A stretch of DNA of 64,000 nucleotides from Anniella stebbinsi (GCA_029215795.1 JARDYH010000003.1:175844382-175908381), one strand, 5' to 3'. Positions 35,226-46,253 are shown, counted from the stretch's first letter. The notes: a model not told the origin generated them from the sequence alone. Translations and numbers: made by a program.

Positions 35226-36057
35226 GGTCACAGAAATTCATAGCTGCTTGCTGCTTCTGCTTTTAATCCACATGGCAGTTATTCCCTCCTCCCCTCCCCC
35301 TCAACATTCCAAGTGCCACGTTATGAGCTTCCATAGGCTTTCATTAGCAATAAAAAAATGTTTTTAAAAAAAGCAAATTGAATTTTTTAAAAAGAAAAGC
35401 TATTCCATCAAATATAAGATAAAAGGAAAAGGAAATCATCAGAATTTTAATTAGGCAATTTTAAGTGGTAACAAACACTTTTAAGTGTTTGTTTTTAAAA
35501 AAATGCCAGTTTTTTTTTAAAACACACACCTTTGCTAAAGGAGTTTTTCCTTTTCTACTTTAAACTGCCCTCCTTCCCTCAATCTTTCATCAATCTTCTT
35601 GAAATTTTGAGGTTATGTAAAACCAACATTTCTTTCTGCCACATGTAAATTTCAGGAAGATTGGTGAAACATTTTTGATTTTATGAATGTTAGTCTGACC
35701 AACCCCCGATTACCCCTTTATTGTGGTAGAATGCTTCCCCCCCGTCTGACCTTAACTAAGGACGCACAGCTGTGCATCCTTCAATTATAGGAAGTACAAA
35801 AAGAAAAGTATTTACATAAAACCATATAAACAGACAACACACAGAGAGACAACATCAAAGACAATCCAAGACCTAATTTAAAACGTATTGTATGCTGCCA
35901 AACGCCTGAGAGAAGAGGGCAATTTTAACCCGGCATCAAAAAGATAACGATGTTGGTGCCAGGTGGGTCTTGTCAGAAAGATAGTTCCATAACTGGGGGA
36001 CACCACTGAGAAGGCCCTCTCTCTTGTTGCCATCCTCCAAACTTCCTTTTGAGGAGG

Positions 36058-36583
36058 TGTTGTGTCTAATTCTCCTCCCCTTACGCAGGGCAAAGGGCTG
36101 TCAGACATTAATTCAGAATCAGATTCTGAACTTGAACAGACATCCCAGTTCATACCAGAAGGGGAGGATGTGGTTCCCATGGCCTCGTCTCTGGCGCTTA
36201 TCTCTCCTAATATAAATAACTCTCCGGCTGAGAAACAGCTCTCCTCTTCTGAAGGGGAGGGAGGAAGCAACCTCAGAGATGCCAAATTCTGTAGGAGGGA
36301 AAAGCGCACGCAGACCAGGGAGGTCAGAAAGCGGCGCTCGGAAAGATTGGTGGCTCAGAAAAGGCTTGATTTAGATCCCTCTGAGAAGTGACTCTCTCTT
36401 ACTCTTGAATGGATCAGCTGAGTTGTTTGCATAGCTAAATTACGCTTTGGGGCAAAACGCTTTCTACTTTTAAAACTCCCTTCAGCTGTAGGAAGGGGTC
36501 ATTTGCTAAATAAAAGATTGTTTGCTTTCCTAAGAGACCTCTTCATTGACTTCAATGAATGCAAGGGTTAGAGAGTCATGACA
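36058..36583 (+). mobile_element. Solo LTR inserted in the L2-type LINE
   Basis: 526 bp beginning TGTTGTG and ending CATGACA (TGT...ACA ends), with AATAAA at 36509-36514. Flanked by GGAGG (36053-36057) and GCAGG (36584-36588), a 5-bp target duplication with one mismatch. The related LINE copy near 6205 reads straight through the site (TTCAGAGTAGGCACTCGG), showing the empty state. It contains a Ser/Glu-rich open frame with no ATG, probably chance or element-derived. The element type (Ty3-like or endogenous retrovirus) cannot be told from an LTR alone. Confidence 0.8.
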
Positions 36584-37355
36584 GCAGGCACCCAGAGGAG
36601 GACCTTGGATGCTGAGTATAGTGTATTGGTCAGTTCATCCAAGGAGAGGCCATCCATCTGATATGGTGCTCCCAAGCTATGTAAGGCTTCATACATCAAA
36701 ACCAGCACCAGAATTCAGCTCGGAAACATCCAGACAACATGTGCAAGCAGGACAAAGTCAGTCTTATATGTTTGGACCTTCTGGTCCCCCGTTATCAATC
36801 TGGTTGCCACATTTTACACAAACTGCAGCTTCTGAACCATCTTCTAAGGCAGCCCCACTTGGCAGTTTCCAGAGCATAGACAATTGAAGCTAGGTTATCC
36901 TGGGGAATCGCCTGGCCACCAACCAAAGTTGGTAGAAGGCACTCCATGCCACTGAGGCTACTTGAGCCTCAAGTGACAAAGATAGCTCTAGGAGGACCCC
37001 AAGGTACGAGCCTGCTCCTTTAGGGGTAGTGCAACCCCGTCTAGAACAGGTTGGGCACCCTCCATCTGTTAGGAGAACCACCCACTAACAGCATCTCAGT
37101 CTTGTCTGGATTGAGTTTCAGTTTATAACCCTCATCCAGTCCATTGTCACAGCCAAGCACCAATTTAGTACATCTACAGCCTCACCTCAAGAAAATGAAA
37201 AGAAACAGAACCATGTGCCATCAGTATACTGAAGACAATGCACTCCAAAAGACCACATGACCACACCGAACACTTTAATGTAGATGTTTAATAAGACTGG
37301 GGATAAAACCCATACTAGGTCAAGCAATGCTCCCCAAGTACCACCTTCTGGAGTC

Positions 37356-37645
37356 TGTTGGAAATGGGCAACAACACTTGTTGGTTGTTTGGAAGGGGTT
37401 AACCGGATTAACCTTCCTTTATTTGTCTTTATTGGTTTAATTGGTTCTGCGCTTCCATCCACTCCTATATCTTGACTGCTTCCCTTCCAATCTGGCTCCG
37501 CTCCTCCCTTTTCTTATCTCTCTCCTCGCTCTGCAATGAGGTTTTGTCTTTTTTTATCTCTAGTAGTAGAAGTGACTATGTATGTTTTTTACTTAGAATA
37601 AAGCTATAATTGATTTCATTTTTACCTTGACCATAAGTCTTAACA
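37356..37645 (+). mobile_element. Probable second solo LTR
   Basis: 290 bp beginning TGTTGGAAAT and ending TCTTAACA (TGTT...AACA), with AATAAA at 37597-37602. It lies where the antisense L2-type sequence is interrupted. Flanks GAGTC and GACTG do not form a clean duplication, so the borders are less secure. Confidence 0.55.
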
Positions 37646-38063
37646 GACTGTTAATTGCAACTCCCATCTGTGCACTCATCAAGCTATTCTCATATTACTT
37701 ACAGAGCTGACCATCCATACAGGAACAAAACCACACCCAACTTAGGCCATGGTCAATGATATCAAAAGGTGCTGAGAGATCAAGAAGAATCAACAAATTC
37801 ACTCCCCCTGTTTCTCTCCCAACATAAATCATTATACAGGGCGACCAAGGCTGTTTCCATGCCAAAACCAATCCTAATCCCTGACTGAAATGGATCTAGA
37901 TAATCAGTCTCATCTATGAGTGCCTGGGCTGGTTAGTGACCACCTGCTTAAGAACCTTGCCCAGGAAAGGAATATTTGCCACTGGCCTAAAATTATTAAG
38001 GTTCTCTGGGTCCAGGAAGGGTTTCTGCAAGAGTGGTCTCACCACCGCCTCTTTGAAGCAGCC

Positions 38064-38127
38064 CAGCACTGTTGCCTGGGGCATTCTGAGAGTTGTAGCC
38101 CATTTTTTCTGTCTAAGCATGCGTAGG

Positions 38128-38128
<1 letters not shown>
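38064..38128. repeat. Palindromic MITE half (family M2)
   Basis: GGGGCATTCTGAGAGTTGTA then TTTTTTCTGTCTAAGCATGC, the right half of M2, cut by the following LINE tail. Confidence 0.6.
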
Positions 38129-38174
<46 letters not shown>

Positions 38175-38330
38175 TTATTTCTTACCCGCCTCTCCGTTTG
38201 GATCGAGGCAGGGAACAACAATATGATAAAATACATAAAACTGATTAAAACATTACACACATTATTAAAACTGCATTAAAACATCCTAAAACATCCTAAA
38301 AACATTCTAAAATTCCACTGGATATGCCTG
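38128..38330 (-). repeat. LINE 3' end with (ATA)n tail, antisense
   Basis: About 47 bp of ATA repeats (38128-38174), then TTACCCGCCTCTCCGTTTGG with ATCGAGGCAGGGAACAACAA. Nearly identical to 62463-62640 and complementary to the plus-strand tail at 53725-53790. The microsatellite is the A-rich end of the element. Confidence 0.8.
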
Positions 38331-39014
38331 CCGGAAGAGAACAGTCTTTATAGCTTTCTTAAATTCTAAAAGACTGTTAAGGATTGTGCCTTAACTCTGT
38401 CAACTCCTTAACTGTCAACTATCATTTCCCAGCTGCTCTTCTCCACCTAGCTAGAACCTCCAGCTAATCAGTCAGATGTTTCCCAGATCAAAATTGAATT
38501 TACCTGATACAGGCTTCATCCATAAACATTAAAAGCAATAGTCTCCCCCCTTCCCATTCAGAACTTGCTATCAAAACACTCCTACACAGGCCTTTGACAT
38601 AGTAACACCCCTACGCTTCAAGCCTACACAGATACATTATAGCCTCAGAGGCCACACAAAGGATCTGAACATTACAGTACATCAACAGTTATTTATGTGG
38701 CATTTCTTCACATCCACTAAGTGATGCGCAAATACAAATTTATACACAAACAGTAACTAAACTTTTTTTTAAAAGCAGAAGCAGCGAAACAGCTACCAGA
38801 AAGAGGCAGACAGCAACCACTCCATATAAAATCACTCCATACTGAAGACCTGTCCAAAAACCAAGTGGAAAGGGGCTAGGAATTCCCCAGTCTGGTTGCC
38901 AGAACCAATAAAGCCCTGTCCCCCCCCCCTCAAACTTCAGGCAGTGGTGGGAAATAGAGCAGGTTCTCCTTGGCAGATCTCAATGGGCAAGCAGGAGCAT
39001 GCAGGAGTAGGCAG

Positions 39015-39165
39015 TCCTTTAAGTCAGGATGCACAAAAAGTAGATCTTCAGATGTTTTGAACTTCGGTTCCCAGCATTCCTGACCATTGGCCATACTGGA
39101 AGGAACTTCAAGGAGTTACAGTCCAAAACACCTGGGAATTTACCATTTGTCCACCCCTGCTTAAA
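39015..39165. repeat. hAT-like palindromic MITE (family M1)
   Basis: AGATCTTCAGATGTTTTGAA ... CAGTCCAAAACACCTGGGAA, with CCTGACCATTGGCCATACTG in the middle. Confidence 0.75.
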
Positions 39166-39339
39166 ATATCTTGGGCCAAACTTTTTAAGGCTATGAAAAC
39201 AGATACATATGTGATGAATAACAGGCCCTTGGCAGCAGCATCTTGCAACAGCTGGTTTCCAAACACTTTTCAATGGCTGACTCATGTAGAGCATGTTGCA
39301 GTAATCTAAATGGGAGATTACTAAGCATCATCCAGTCAA

Positions 39340-39670
39340 ACAACCGTGGGAGATTCAGGACATATTTCTTCACACAAGTGCATAGTTAAAACTATGGAAT
39401 TTGCTTCAAGGTGTAGTGACCAACTTATGCAGCTTTAAGGGGTGATTAGACAAATCCATGGAGAATACGGTTATCAATGACTACCAGTCAAGATGGCTAT
39501 ATATTACCTCCAGGAAGAAAGGTCTTTGAATACCAATTCCTGAGGAACATGAGTTGGAGGGTAGCATTGCTTGTCGAGTTTCCATAGACATTTGGTTAGC
39601 CACTGTGGGATACAGGAACCTGGACCTATTGTCTGACACAGCAGGGCTCTTCTAATGTTCTTCTTAGGAT
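39340..39670 (+). repeat. Dispersed repeat R2
   Basis: ATAGTTAAAACTATGGAATT, ATGGCTATATATTACCTCCA, GGAACATGAGTTGGAGGGTA, then ACACAGCAGGGCTCTTCTAA with TGTTCTTCTTA. Longest of three copies; the other two are antisense. Confidence 0.7.
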
Positions 39671-39961
39671 AAGGCATGTGTGATAGTAACCAGTTCTCCA
39701 GGCATAAGCACAGCTGATGACCCATCTGAAACTGAGCAAAGGTATTTCTAACCACCTGAGAATCTAGAATCAAAGCTGGGGAGCACCTCCCAGCTGCAAA
39801 CCTCATTCTTAAGAGGAAGGTAGTACCACATAGAGGTATAAAATTTATGGAAATTTTGAAGACATAGGGAGAAAAAAAAACAGATTTTGGGAGGCAGGGG
39901 GAATGGAAAAAGAAGCAATACTTTTTTTAGTGCTCTAAAAATCTAATGTCATTTTGTTGCT

Positions 39962-40105
39962 TCAGGGCCTTCCCCAACCTGGTGCCCTCCAGATATTTTG
40001 GACTTCAGCTCCCATCAGTCCCAGGCAGCATAGCCAATGGTTGAGAATGCTGGATGTTGTAGTCTAAAACATTTGGAGGGCACCAGGTTTGGGAATACTA
40101 CTTTA
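39962..40105. repeat. hAT-like palindromic MITE (family M1)
   Basis: GGGCCTTCCCCAACCTGGTG with CCCTCCAGATATTTTGGAC, and right arm GGAGGGCACCAGGTTTGGGA. Well preserved. Confidence 0.85.
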
Positions 40106-40599
40106 AGAACAAATTACATCGGTTTGCTCATAAAATTATCATTAACAGCTTTAAAAGTAAATTCAGTTAGTACATTTGTAAGCATTGTCTGAATTCGTTT
40201 AAATTTAATATACCAAACATAATCTTATGAGCAAACAGCCCCTGAAGCATATGAAACATCCTAGAAACTAGAAGAAGCAGGGAGAACTGGACGCAGAGGA
40301 AGAGTGACATATAGCATCTTTCCCTCTTTCTCCGGTGGAATTTAGGGAAAGCTGCAGGTAGCTTTCACAATGGCTTTTTAGCTAAAGAGGAGACTTAATG
40401 GGCATTCAGGAGCCACACTAACGGCGCATAAAATAATTAGAAAAAGAGGTCTATCCCTCTTAACTTGACAGAATCATAAGGTCCATAAGATCTGATTTCC
40501 ATGCACAGAAATAAAGAAGAAATCAAGTAGTGATGTATCTATATCTATAAATCTGCCCCCCCCCCATTCACTGCACCATACGGAGCCATATCCGGCATG

Positions 40600-41450
40600 C
40601 CATCAAGAACGAATCTGACCTGCATTTGAAATTTGACTGTGCCCTTAACAATGCTTCCCTTTTTTTCTTCTTGGTGCTATAATCATCCAGCTGGATTGGG
40701 CATGCTTATATCATTCTCACAGATGCACAATTAAAAACTCTGGTGTTTGCAACTGAAAAGATGGACCTACATTATGGAGAAGGTAAATTAAAATAAATGC
40801 AGACAAGGCTACATGCATATGTTCAACCTGTTCTTTACTGTAAGAATCTTCATGGCTATATTTAGCATGAATCTTGTTTCATGTGAATTCCCAGATACTG
40901 TGATTGGAGCCATGCCCCAGGGTCTTTCAACCTCAGAGAGAGGAAGTACAGGATGCAGTGTTTGCTCTTCGTTCAACATGCAATAATATGTAGTTTTGTT
41001 GATAGCATGTGAGAAGATGGAAGATGTTCATCGCACACAAACGTACAGTTTTTAGCCTGCTGGATTGCAGATCAAAAGGTTAAAGAGAGGATTTATTAAG
41101 AATGAGTAGTGACAATTTAAATAAATCAGATGTTTTTGCGGAAGATTACGCTGTGATTTTCTCCAATTATTCCTGACATTTCACCCATTCATATCGTGAT
41201 GAGAGTTAATAATGCAAAGAGGGAAAAAAGACTCTTGTCTCCTTGTTTATTCATTGTTCTCAAGGAGCTAAGCTGTTTATAAAGAGAAGTTATTTGTTAT
41301 TTAAATCACTTTTACTGAAGTTGTTTATTTCTTTGTTTGAGTTTCTAAAAATATTGCTTCTAACAATTGCAATGCCTTTTTGAGATGTCTGTTCAATTCA
41401 TAGTGATTTACGTTGGAATTCTTTGTTAAATGGGCCCAGGTGTGGATGCA
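40600..41450. other. Repeat-poor AT-rich block, candidate conserved non-coding element
   Basis: Unlike its flanks it has no recognisable transposon sequence. It contains clustered homeodomain-type (TTAATAATG, CCAATTATTC) and forkhead-type (TGTTTAT) words, especially at about 41090-41340. It lies 4-5 kb upstream of the AFG1L promoter and 11-12 kb upstream of SNX3. The function is a guess and could be tested by alignment. Confidence 0.25.
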
Positions 41451-41557
41451 TTCAGCAACCTAGAGCAAATTGAAACCTATAACAGCTCAAAAAAGGACAG
41501 ACAGAAAAAAGGAAATCAATTCTTAAATATCATAAAGAAGTTACTGATATAATTATC

Positions 41558-41640
41558 AAGTGCAATCCTATAGCCGCTTACCTGGAAGTAAGTCCCATTG
41601 AATTCAGTGGGGCTTACTTCTGAGTAAACATCCCTAGAAT
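41558..41640. repeat. Short palindromic repeat (family M3)
   Basis: GTGCAATCCTATAGCCGCTT, TAAGTCCCATTGAATTCAGT and GGGGCTTACTTCTGAGTAAA: two facing arms around CCATTGAATTCAGTGG. Confidence 0.75.
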
Positions 41641-41892
41641 TTCCTGTACATTAAATACATACAGCACAGCATTTTAAAATGTTTTGAAAGTCACATAGAA
41701 CAGAATCTTGCCACTTTAAAATATCATTTATATTTTAATGTTTTCAATTATACATTTTTTTTTCATTTCCAGGTAAATATTACAAAAAAAGGAAACAATT
41801 AAATTCACAAAGTTAAGCACTCTTAAATCCCGTTGACTTCAATAGAAGAGTTAAACATTTGCTAATGTCTTCCACTGATATCAGTGGGACAT

Positions 41893-41985
41893 TAACAGTG
41901 CAATCCAATACATGTCTACACAGAAGTAAATCCCATTGAGTTCAATGGAGTTTCCTCCCAAATATGCATAGGATTGCAGCCTAAA
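41893..41985. repeat. Short palindromic repeat (family M3)
   Basis: CAGTGCAATCCAATACATGT ... TGCATAGGATTGCAG, around CCATTGAGTTCAATGG. Confidence 0.75.
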
Positions 41986-42245
41986 GAGCTTAATTTTGGA
42001 ATCATGCCCAGAGAATGAGGTAAAAATGTCATATTACTTAAATATATATTCATTGCTGTATATATATATTACTTAAATGTATATATATTACTTAAATATA
42101 TATTCATTACTTCCTAGTAAAATAATGATGGCACTCAACTGCTACTTGTGTGAGCAGTCTCAGTAAAGGAAACAGATGCATAATATAAAGCATAGATTAA
42201 TTTCTTCCTTCCCATGCTATGCAGAAATTTACTTCTGAGATTAAG

Positions 42246-42367
42246 GGCCCAATCCTATACATGTTTAGACAGAGAAAAGGTTTACAACTCGCAGCAAGTA
42301 CTACTGTTTGGGGCATGCTGGAAGTTGTCGGTCTTTTTGCTATCTAAACATACATAGGATTGCACCT
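42246..42367. repeat. Palindromic MITE (family M2)
   Basis: CCAATCCTATACATGTTTAG ... CTAAACATACATAGGATTGC, with GGGGCATGCTGGAAGTTGTC inside. Confidence 0.8.
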
Positions 42368-42844
42368 TAGGGGTCTTCGAGACAACAGAAAGAGAGAGGG
42401 GAAAGCACCATACTAGCTCTGTCCCAATCTATGCTACAACTTCCAGAGAGATAATCTTGTTAGTTTGTTGCAGCTAAAACAAGTGTTTTGTGTTACCGTG
42501 AATACTAACAAATCTGTAGTAGTAGCATAAACTCCTTGCATCTGCTGAAGTGGGTTCTAATCCATGAAAGTTTCTGTTTCAATAGTGTTCCTTATGTTAA
42601 TATATACTGGTAATTGTTTTGATTGTCTTTTGCTTTAGGCAGCCTATAAATATTAAATACTTTGAAAGAATTGTTATCAATATTATTATTTTTACCCTTG
42701 TTCTTTATTGTCACCAGTGTACCCAACCTAGTTGTGTAGTTTATGCCCCCATCTAATACCAGTAACACAATATCCCATTGCAACATAATGCACAGTAGAG
42801 GGTACACATGAACTTGAAAGGGACAGTATAGAGCTTCCAAAGAA

Positions 42845-42870
42845 AGACAGACAGACAGACAGACAGACAG
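42845..42870 (+). repeat. (AGAC)n microsatellite
   Basis: About six to seven units, ending a few bases before the MITE at 42876. Confidence 0.95.
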
Positions 42871-42875
42871 AAGAC

Positions 42876-43060
42876 CCTGTTCTGATGACACGTTAAGCAA
42901 TAGTGGTTAAGCATTTTGAGCTAAACATTAGGGCTTAGCGTGTCGTGTGAACCATTCCTAACTATGGTGGCTACATAACCATGCTTTAAACACGCTCACT
43001 AACCATTTGCTACAAAAGGGTTAGTGGCCTAATCATGGCTTAGCATGTTATCTGAACAGG
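42876..43060 (-). mobile_element. Palindromic MITE (family M5)
   Basis: Left end CCTGTTCTGATGACACGTTA; complement of right end CCTGTTCAGATAACATGCTA. Same family as 58122-58330 in opposite orientation (shared CATTTTGAGCTAAACAT and its complement ATGTTTAGCTCAAAATG). Confidence 0.85.
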
Positions 43061-43112
43061 CCTAGTGAAAGGATTCATGGATGAAAAACATACTGTCCTG
43101 TCTTATTACTTA

Positions 43113-43115
<3 letters not shown>

Positions 43116-43144
<29 letters not shown>
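43116..43144 (+). repeat. (TC)n microsatellite
   Basis: Uninterrupted TC run of about 29 bp. Confidence 0.95.
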
Positions 43145-43174
43145 CAAAAGCCATATTTCCAGAAGACATTCAGG

Positions 43175-43345
43175 AAAGGTCATAGCAAAATGGTAGAGTA
43201 CACGCGACTGCATGTGAAAGGACACTCCCTGGCATCTCTGGGTAGGTCTAGGGAAGACCCTTGCCTGGAACCTGGAGAGCTGCTGCAAATCAGTGTAGGA
43301 AATACTGAGCTAGATGGACCAATGGTCTAACTAAATACAAGGGAA
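43175..43345 (+). repeat. tRNA-derived SINE
   Basis: AGCAAAATGGTAGAGTACAC (degenerate box A), ACTCCCTGGCATCTCTGGGT after a degenerate box B, CCTGGAGAGCTGCTGC, then TGAGCTAGATGGACCAATGG with TCTAACT. This is the block order of a SINE common in squamate genomes. Confidence 0.7.
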
Positions 43346-44219
43346 GTTCCTGTATTCCTAAAACAAGAGTGCATAACCTGCTCCCTACCCCCCAAGCCCA
43401 CAAGGCCTTTACCATGGCCCTGCACAGGTGCCCTGACTCACCCACTGCCGCTGTGCCTGCATGTGACTATATGTGTGCGTGTGCCTGTATGTGGCCCCCC
43501 AACCCTGCATCACATGCAACCCTAGGTGCCAAAAAGTTTCACTCCGTCTTAAGGGAATGACATAAAGGAGCCCTCATCAAATTATGCCTGTTACTCAGAA
43601 AGGTTATTACAACTGGAAAGTCCTTTTATTGCAAAGTCAATGGAGTTAAAAATGCTTACGCCCATTGGTTTTAGATCTAGTTAAAATTTGCAAACCATAT
43701 GTACATAAGGTGGTTTAGGATGATCTAAAGTCCTTGTTGCACATAAATGGCTCAGGCCTTAGCAAATTGCCAACTCAATATTATCATTGATTCTGCAATA
43801 TACCAGCATACTCTCCATATATCCCTAGTCGCTAAGGATGGTCCCTATTTTCTCATAACACATTGCCCCTATTTTGTCTATGCTTTTTAAAAATATTGGG
43901 GATACCTTTTTTTACAAAAAGTATTCCTCAGGTTTCAGCCCTTCTATAGGTCTATAGAAATTAAATATTAGAAGCTGGAACTAAAATGCAAACAGCTGCA
44001 ATTCTAGGCAAGCTGAGCACAAATCTGCTGGATACATGCAAATGATATGCAAAATACATTGTAGGCTACTTAAATAAGCATATTACCACTGTTCTGGGCA
44101 AAGCAGCTTTAACGAGATGCTTCGCAGCAGAAAAGAGAAGAGGGGAGGGGGTTCTTAGCTTAATCTTTCCCCACTGGTTTACAGGGATAGTCGTGGGGGA
44201 GGGCAACCATGTTTAGTGT

Positions 44220-44420
44220 TTTTGGCCATTTCTTTCAGGCGGGTTTCAGAAAGTGGTGCTAGGAGACATCTGCTAAACATCACGGCTACTGACCTAAGGA
44301 GTGCCCACAGGGTTCCATCTTGTACACCATGTTTTCAAACATCTTCATCAGAGGTGCTGGAACTCTTTCAGTGGAATTCTATCAAAGCAAATTTGCAAAG
44401 GATCAGGCTGCACATACCCT
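44220..44420 (+). mobile_element. LINE reverse transcriptase fragment
   Basis: GGAGTGCCCACAGGGTTCCA then TCTTGTACACCATGTTTTCA matches the GVPQGS...P.LFN coding block of L2/CR1-type RT. No open frame remains. Confidence 0.5.
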
Positions 44421-44562
44421 TAAACAATGGCATACATACAGGAGTTGTGTGGCATTATTATGGTATTGTTGTGAGACAAGTGCAAGGTCCAGTCTCCTAC
44501 ATGGAATCAGATGGACCTGTTAGAGAAATGCTATTCAAAAGGAACTGGCTTTTTAGCATTTT

Positions 44563-44840
44563 AACAGTGCAATCCCTTACTGTTTACTCAAAAGTAAGTC
44601 CCATTAAATTCAATCAGACTTACTTCTAAGTAAGTGAGTGCAGAATTGCAGACTAAGGCTGCAATCTTATACCCATTTTCCTGGGAGTAAGCCCCATTGA
44701 ACTCAATGTTATTTGTTTCTGGGTTGACATGTATAGGATTGCACTGTAAAGCTGCAATTATAAATACACTTACCTGGGATTAAGCCCCATTGAAGTCAAT
44801 GGGACTTAGTTTTGAATAGATATTCGTAAAATTGTAGTGT
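44563..44840. repeat. Three M3 palindromic repeats in a row
   Basis: Copies at about 44563-44650, 44655-44750 and 44751-44840. Each starts with a variant of TGCAATC.TA and has TAAGYCCCATTRAA facing TTYAAT.RGACTTA. Confidence 0.75.
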
Positions 44841-44864
44841 TCGATTATCTCTTGCTCTTAATTC

Positions 44865-44990
44865 TGCGGTTAATGTTGTAAAGTTTTCAACTTGTTTTTA
44901 AAGCGTTTAAAGTTATTTTAAGTTTTAATTGTAAGTCGCCTTGGGGGCTCTATTTGGGCTGAAAGGCGACTCTTAAACGTAGGGAAAAAT
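44865..44990 (+). repeat. LINE 3' end
   Basis: TTTTAATTGTAAGTCGCCTT with GGGGGCTCTATTTGGGC and GAAAGGCGACTC: a LINE-type 3' UTR, lying just upstream of the AFG1L promoter. Confidence 0.55.
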
Positions 44991-45039
44991 ATGTTTAGTA
45001 CCAACCGAATGTACATCTAACTAAACTCCCACCGCTGCC

Positions 45040-45284
45040 CCTCCGGTTCAGTTCAGCATAGCATGAAAACAGCACTTCCCGGCATGCCTTTGCATCCGGC
45101 TGCTTTCCACCTACGCTAGTGGAACGGCGCATTGCATTCTGGTCTTTGTGGTCTTTATAAGGGGTGCCTTCTCAGACTCTGGGTGAAGGTGACTGGGACT
45201 TGCCTTGGCGGGAGCTGGTCTTGTAATGGACGCTTCGTTTCAATAAGTTATTCTTCAATTAGGGGGAGGAGAAGCCTAGGCAAG
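45040..45284 (+). promoter_or_regulatory. AFG1L: AFG1L promoter / 5' UTR with ZNF143-like sites
   Basis: Lies directly upstream of the AFG1L start codon in a CpG-richer block that continues through exon 1 to about 45440. It contains CACTTCCCGGCATGC (45073-45087), matching the right half of the ZNF143/STAF motif. On the minus strand, ACCACAAAGACCAGAATGCA (45133-45152) is a fuller match. The transcription start is probably near here but cannot be placed. Confidence 0.55.
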
Positions 45285-45396
45285 ATGGCGGCACCCGTGT
45301 CGCCCTTGGTTACTGGGCGCTGCTTTTTAAAGGCTGTTGCGCGACGCGCCGCTCTCCTACTAACCGGCTGGGCTGAGGCCGGCGCCCCACGGAAAG
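45285..45396 (+). CDS. AFG1L: AFG1L exon 1 (start codon, mitochondrial presequence)
   Basis: ATG at 45285 in the strong context CAAGATGG (A at -3, G at +4). It gives 37 codons plus one base, starting MAAPVSPLV and ending PRK, before donor GTTAGT. The residues are Arg/Ala/Leu-rich with no acidic residue until Glu31, as expected for a mitochondrial targeting presequence. This part is poorly conserved in the family, so the identification rests on the exact phase-1 junction to exon 2, which recreates the conserved AYTVQ. The frame stays open upstream to a non-ATG codon only. AFG1L is a mitochondrial AAA+ ATPase linked to turnover of nuclear-encoded respiratory-chain subunits. Confidence 0.88.
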
Positions 45397-46253
45397 GTTA
45401 GTGACACTTGGGTCTCGGACCGCGTGGCGCCAGCCAGAAGTATTTAGGAGGGGTTAGCGGCCAAACTGAACTCTGTTGCCCCCTCTCCAAGTCAGTTGGG
45501 AAAAGGACAGCATGTCAAAAGTGGAAGCTCCCACACCTCAGCTCAGCTTCGTGAGGAGCAAGAACCCCCGCAGCGACTCTTGTTTGGAAACGCGAAAACG
45601 CCTTCACTTACTTCAGCTTGAGGGAGCAGAAGTACCGGAGCTCCACCGTGGATTCTGCCACCACATAACCGTTCTTAAAGGTGTTAGGGGGCCCTTTTGG
45701 GAACTGATGTGTACTCTCCGGGGCCTTTAAGGGTACTCAAATCAAGAATGCTGAAATTCGTTTAGGCAGGCTGTGATGTTTCAAAGTAAAAGATAGTAGT
45801 TTTAACATGAACAGATCCTGCTCTCCCCCGCCCCTTTATTTTATAAGCCTACAGTATCAGGGCTTCATGCAACATCGTACCTGGTGTTCTAAACCGAAAT
45901 TATTTGTCACTTGTAAAATGCCTAAAATTTTACCAAGCGCTATGTACAGATTGATAGCCAGAAGTCTTACAAGTGCTGTATTCTGGCACAGTGAATTAAC
46001 TGGGCAATGTCTCCTTAAATACAGCCCAGCTTTAAAACTCTCTTTCTCTCCTCCGTGCCCTGCCACCCCAGCTCTACCCTTCAACTAGGAGAACCTGTGT
46101 TTCAAGCCTATCTTTTAGAGCCCTGACAAGGAGCCCTATGTAACCCTGTTTAAAAGTCCAGTTACTTTATCAATAGCTGTGTGGAATGACTAATCAGAAG
46201 ATAGATTTTTTAACACATAAGGAAACAGTTTGCTCCTCAAGTGGTGGTCTATG

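Larger units (their letters stand above)
35790..38125 (-). mobile_element. L2-type LINE, antisense, split by two LTRs
   Basis: Minus-strand reading gives PLLQKPFLDPENLNNFRPVA then FLGKVLKQV (about 37935-38030) and, further 3', DEGYKLKLNPDKTEMLLVGG (about 37070-37135), both L2-clade RT blocks in the right order. The 3' part at 35880-36057 and 36584 onward matches 6090-6260. Interrupted at 36058-36583 and probably at 37356-37645. Many stops; dead. Confidence 0.8.
29701..45039. other. Intergenic region between SNX3 and AFG1L
   Basis: About 15 kb with no recognisable host gene. It contains L2-type LINE pieces (30590-31105, 35790-38125), two solo LTRs, several MITE families and microsatellites, each listed separately. 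Stretches with nothing recognised: 31610-32210, 32740-33550, 33860-35200, 35230-35790, 38340-39000, 40110-41550 (repeat-poor; see the separate entry for 40600-41450) and 43350-44210. An ATG-started 96-codon open frame at 31308-31598 was not recognised. Confidence 0.75.

Noticed and set aside
36062..36391. 109-codon Ser/Glu-rich frame
   Set aside because: No ATG start, and it lies wholly within the solo LTR; most likely chance or element-derived.
45132..45284. Open frame upstream of the AFG1L start
   Set aside because: It would start at TTG. The first ATG in this frame is 45285, in strong context.
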